Of a stretch of DNA of 6,291 nt, positions 5,836 to 6,291 are shown one piece after another. Under the pieces are notes generated by a model that saw only the letters and a list, made by a program, of their open reading frames with translations, had not been told where the DNA came from and made no database searches. A program made the position numbers and the translations under genes. The stretch comes from Euryarchaeota archaeon UBA439. Its GTDB lineage: Archaea; Thermoplasmatota; Poseidoniia; Poseidoniales; Thalassarchaeaceae. Where the stretch lies: NCBI GenBank assembly GCA_002497245.1, contig DANB01000031.1, positions 1-6,291 on the forward strand, given 5' to 3'. Every line of letters starts with the position of its first letter. Within the stretch, counting starts at the first letter, position 1.

Positions 5836-6291
5836 TTCCTTCTAGTTCTAATAGGCCGTATGTATCCTGATTCTTTGTTTCTTCGCTCTTCAACTGTCAA
5901 ATATTTTGGTTGTGGTGGCGGATTATGCTGATCCATTCCAGGTAGCCCTCCTTCAGCTTCAACTTCTTGAACATCATATGTTTGAGTACTATTCTTTGCA
6001 TCTAATTCTTCTTCATCTTTTTGCCTCATTATCAACCAACCTAGCAAAAGCACTGTACCTACTAATGCTAGAAGTCCAGCACTTCCTGCATCGGGTACAA
6101 AATCCTCCCAAGTCAAATCTGATATAGATAATGGGCCATCATCTTCTTCAATACTTAGCACAGTAATCTCAAATTGTTTGGTAGAACAAACATTTACTCC
6201 ATCACATGTTTCAAGAAGAATTACCAATGGTTGATATTCCGGTAATGTCCATACTTGTTCGCCCCATACAAAATCATTCATTGTATCTCCG
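5832..6291 (-). CDS. C-terminal end of a membrane-anchored surface protein (5' end beyond window)
   Basis: The frame is open to the right edge; the ATG at 6281 is probably internal, since Gly-Asp-Thr codons precede it in frame. What remains looks like the last beta-strands of an extracellular, perhaps Ig/PKD-like, domain with a close Cys pair (ETCDGVNVC), then an acidic linker and one transmembrane helix at 6027-6089 (AGSAGLLALVGTVLLLGWLIM is its core), then Arg-Gln-Lys. A 64-residue cytoplasmic tail follows, acidic at first and then GLPGMDQHNPPPQPK and SGYIRPIRTRRK at the very end. The long tail rules out a PGF-CTERM sorting signal, which would end directly after the helix. I recall similar tails on large surface proteins of Marine Group II archaea but could not check. 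The stop overlaps the next gene (ATGA), so the two are probably co-translated. Function unknown. Confidence 0.8.
   Translation of the reverse strand, partial: GDTMNDFVWGEQVWTLPEYQPLVILLETCDGVNVCSTKQFEITVLSIEEDDGPLSISDLTWEDFVPDAGSAGLLALVGTVLLLGWLIMRQKDEEELDAKNSTQTYDVQEVEAEGGLPGMDQHNPPPQPKYLTVEERRNKESGYIRPIRTRRK

Noticed and set aside
5832..5948. PGF-CTERM/archaeosortase sorting signal on the partial surface protein
   Set aside because: The membrane helix is followed by 64 more residues, whereas sorting signals end a few basic residues after the helix.
5659..6127. Plus-strand frames opposite the two membrane-protein genes
   Set aside because: They overlap genes with clear signal-peptide and membrane-helix logic on the minus strand, and they have low-complexity composition and no start signals.

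Overview
This 6.3 kb window of moderately AT-rich DNA most likely comes from an archaeon of the marine Thermoplasmatota (Marine Group II/Poseidoniales type). I put this at roughly 0.65. The support is indirect: a bacterial-type gyrB-gyrA operon of the kind late-branching Euryarchaeota carry, a type I 3-dehydroquinate dehydratase that appears to lack a ribosome binding site (as in leaderless archaeal mRNAs), and two surface-protein genes. One of these ends in a membrane anchor followed by a proline/arginine-rich tail that I associate, from memory only, with that group.

Layout. Positions 1-3959, minus strand, hold the DNA gyrase operon. gyrB (653 aa, complete) comes first. gyrA begins 11 bp before the gyrB stop, at a TTG codon served by a near-perfect Shine-Dalgarno sequence inside gyrB, and runs off the left edge within its C-terminal DNA-wrapping domain. 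Positions 3960-4159 are a 200 bp divergent regulatory region. It holds a perfect 10-5-10 palindrome over the predicted gyrB transcription start, a TATA-like element for each direction, and a second 7-1-7 inverted repeat nearer aroD. Positions 4160-4966, plus strand, are aroD (shikimate pathway). It converges on, and overlaps by 4 bp, a minus-strand pair of membrane-protein genes (4963-5835 and 5832 to the right edge) that are joined by an ATGA stop/start overlap.

How the genes work together. GyrB supplies ATPase and Toprim activity and GyrA supplies the cleavage tyrosine and wrapping domain of one A2B2 negative-supercoiling enzyme, so the overlapping start fits stoichiometric synthesis. aroD is a separate housekeeping function. 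The right-hand pair probably encodes two single-pass surface proteins made from one mRNA; their function is unknown.

Most notable: (1) an abrupt composition step inside gyrA near position 480, where GC rises from about 34% to 46% and third-codon-position GC from about 24% to 55% (hand counts), close to the N-terminal/C-terminal domain junction. It suggests intragenic recombination or an assembly chimera. (2) The palindrome at the gyrB start. (3) Non-canonical residues at conserved sites in GyrA (Gln at the quinolone serine position, Asn in the GyrA box) and in AroD (Gln and Arg at two substrate-side positions). I found no RNA gene, CRISPR array, insertion sequence or wholly new system.
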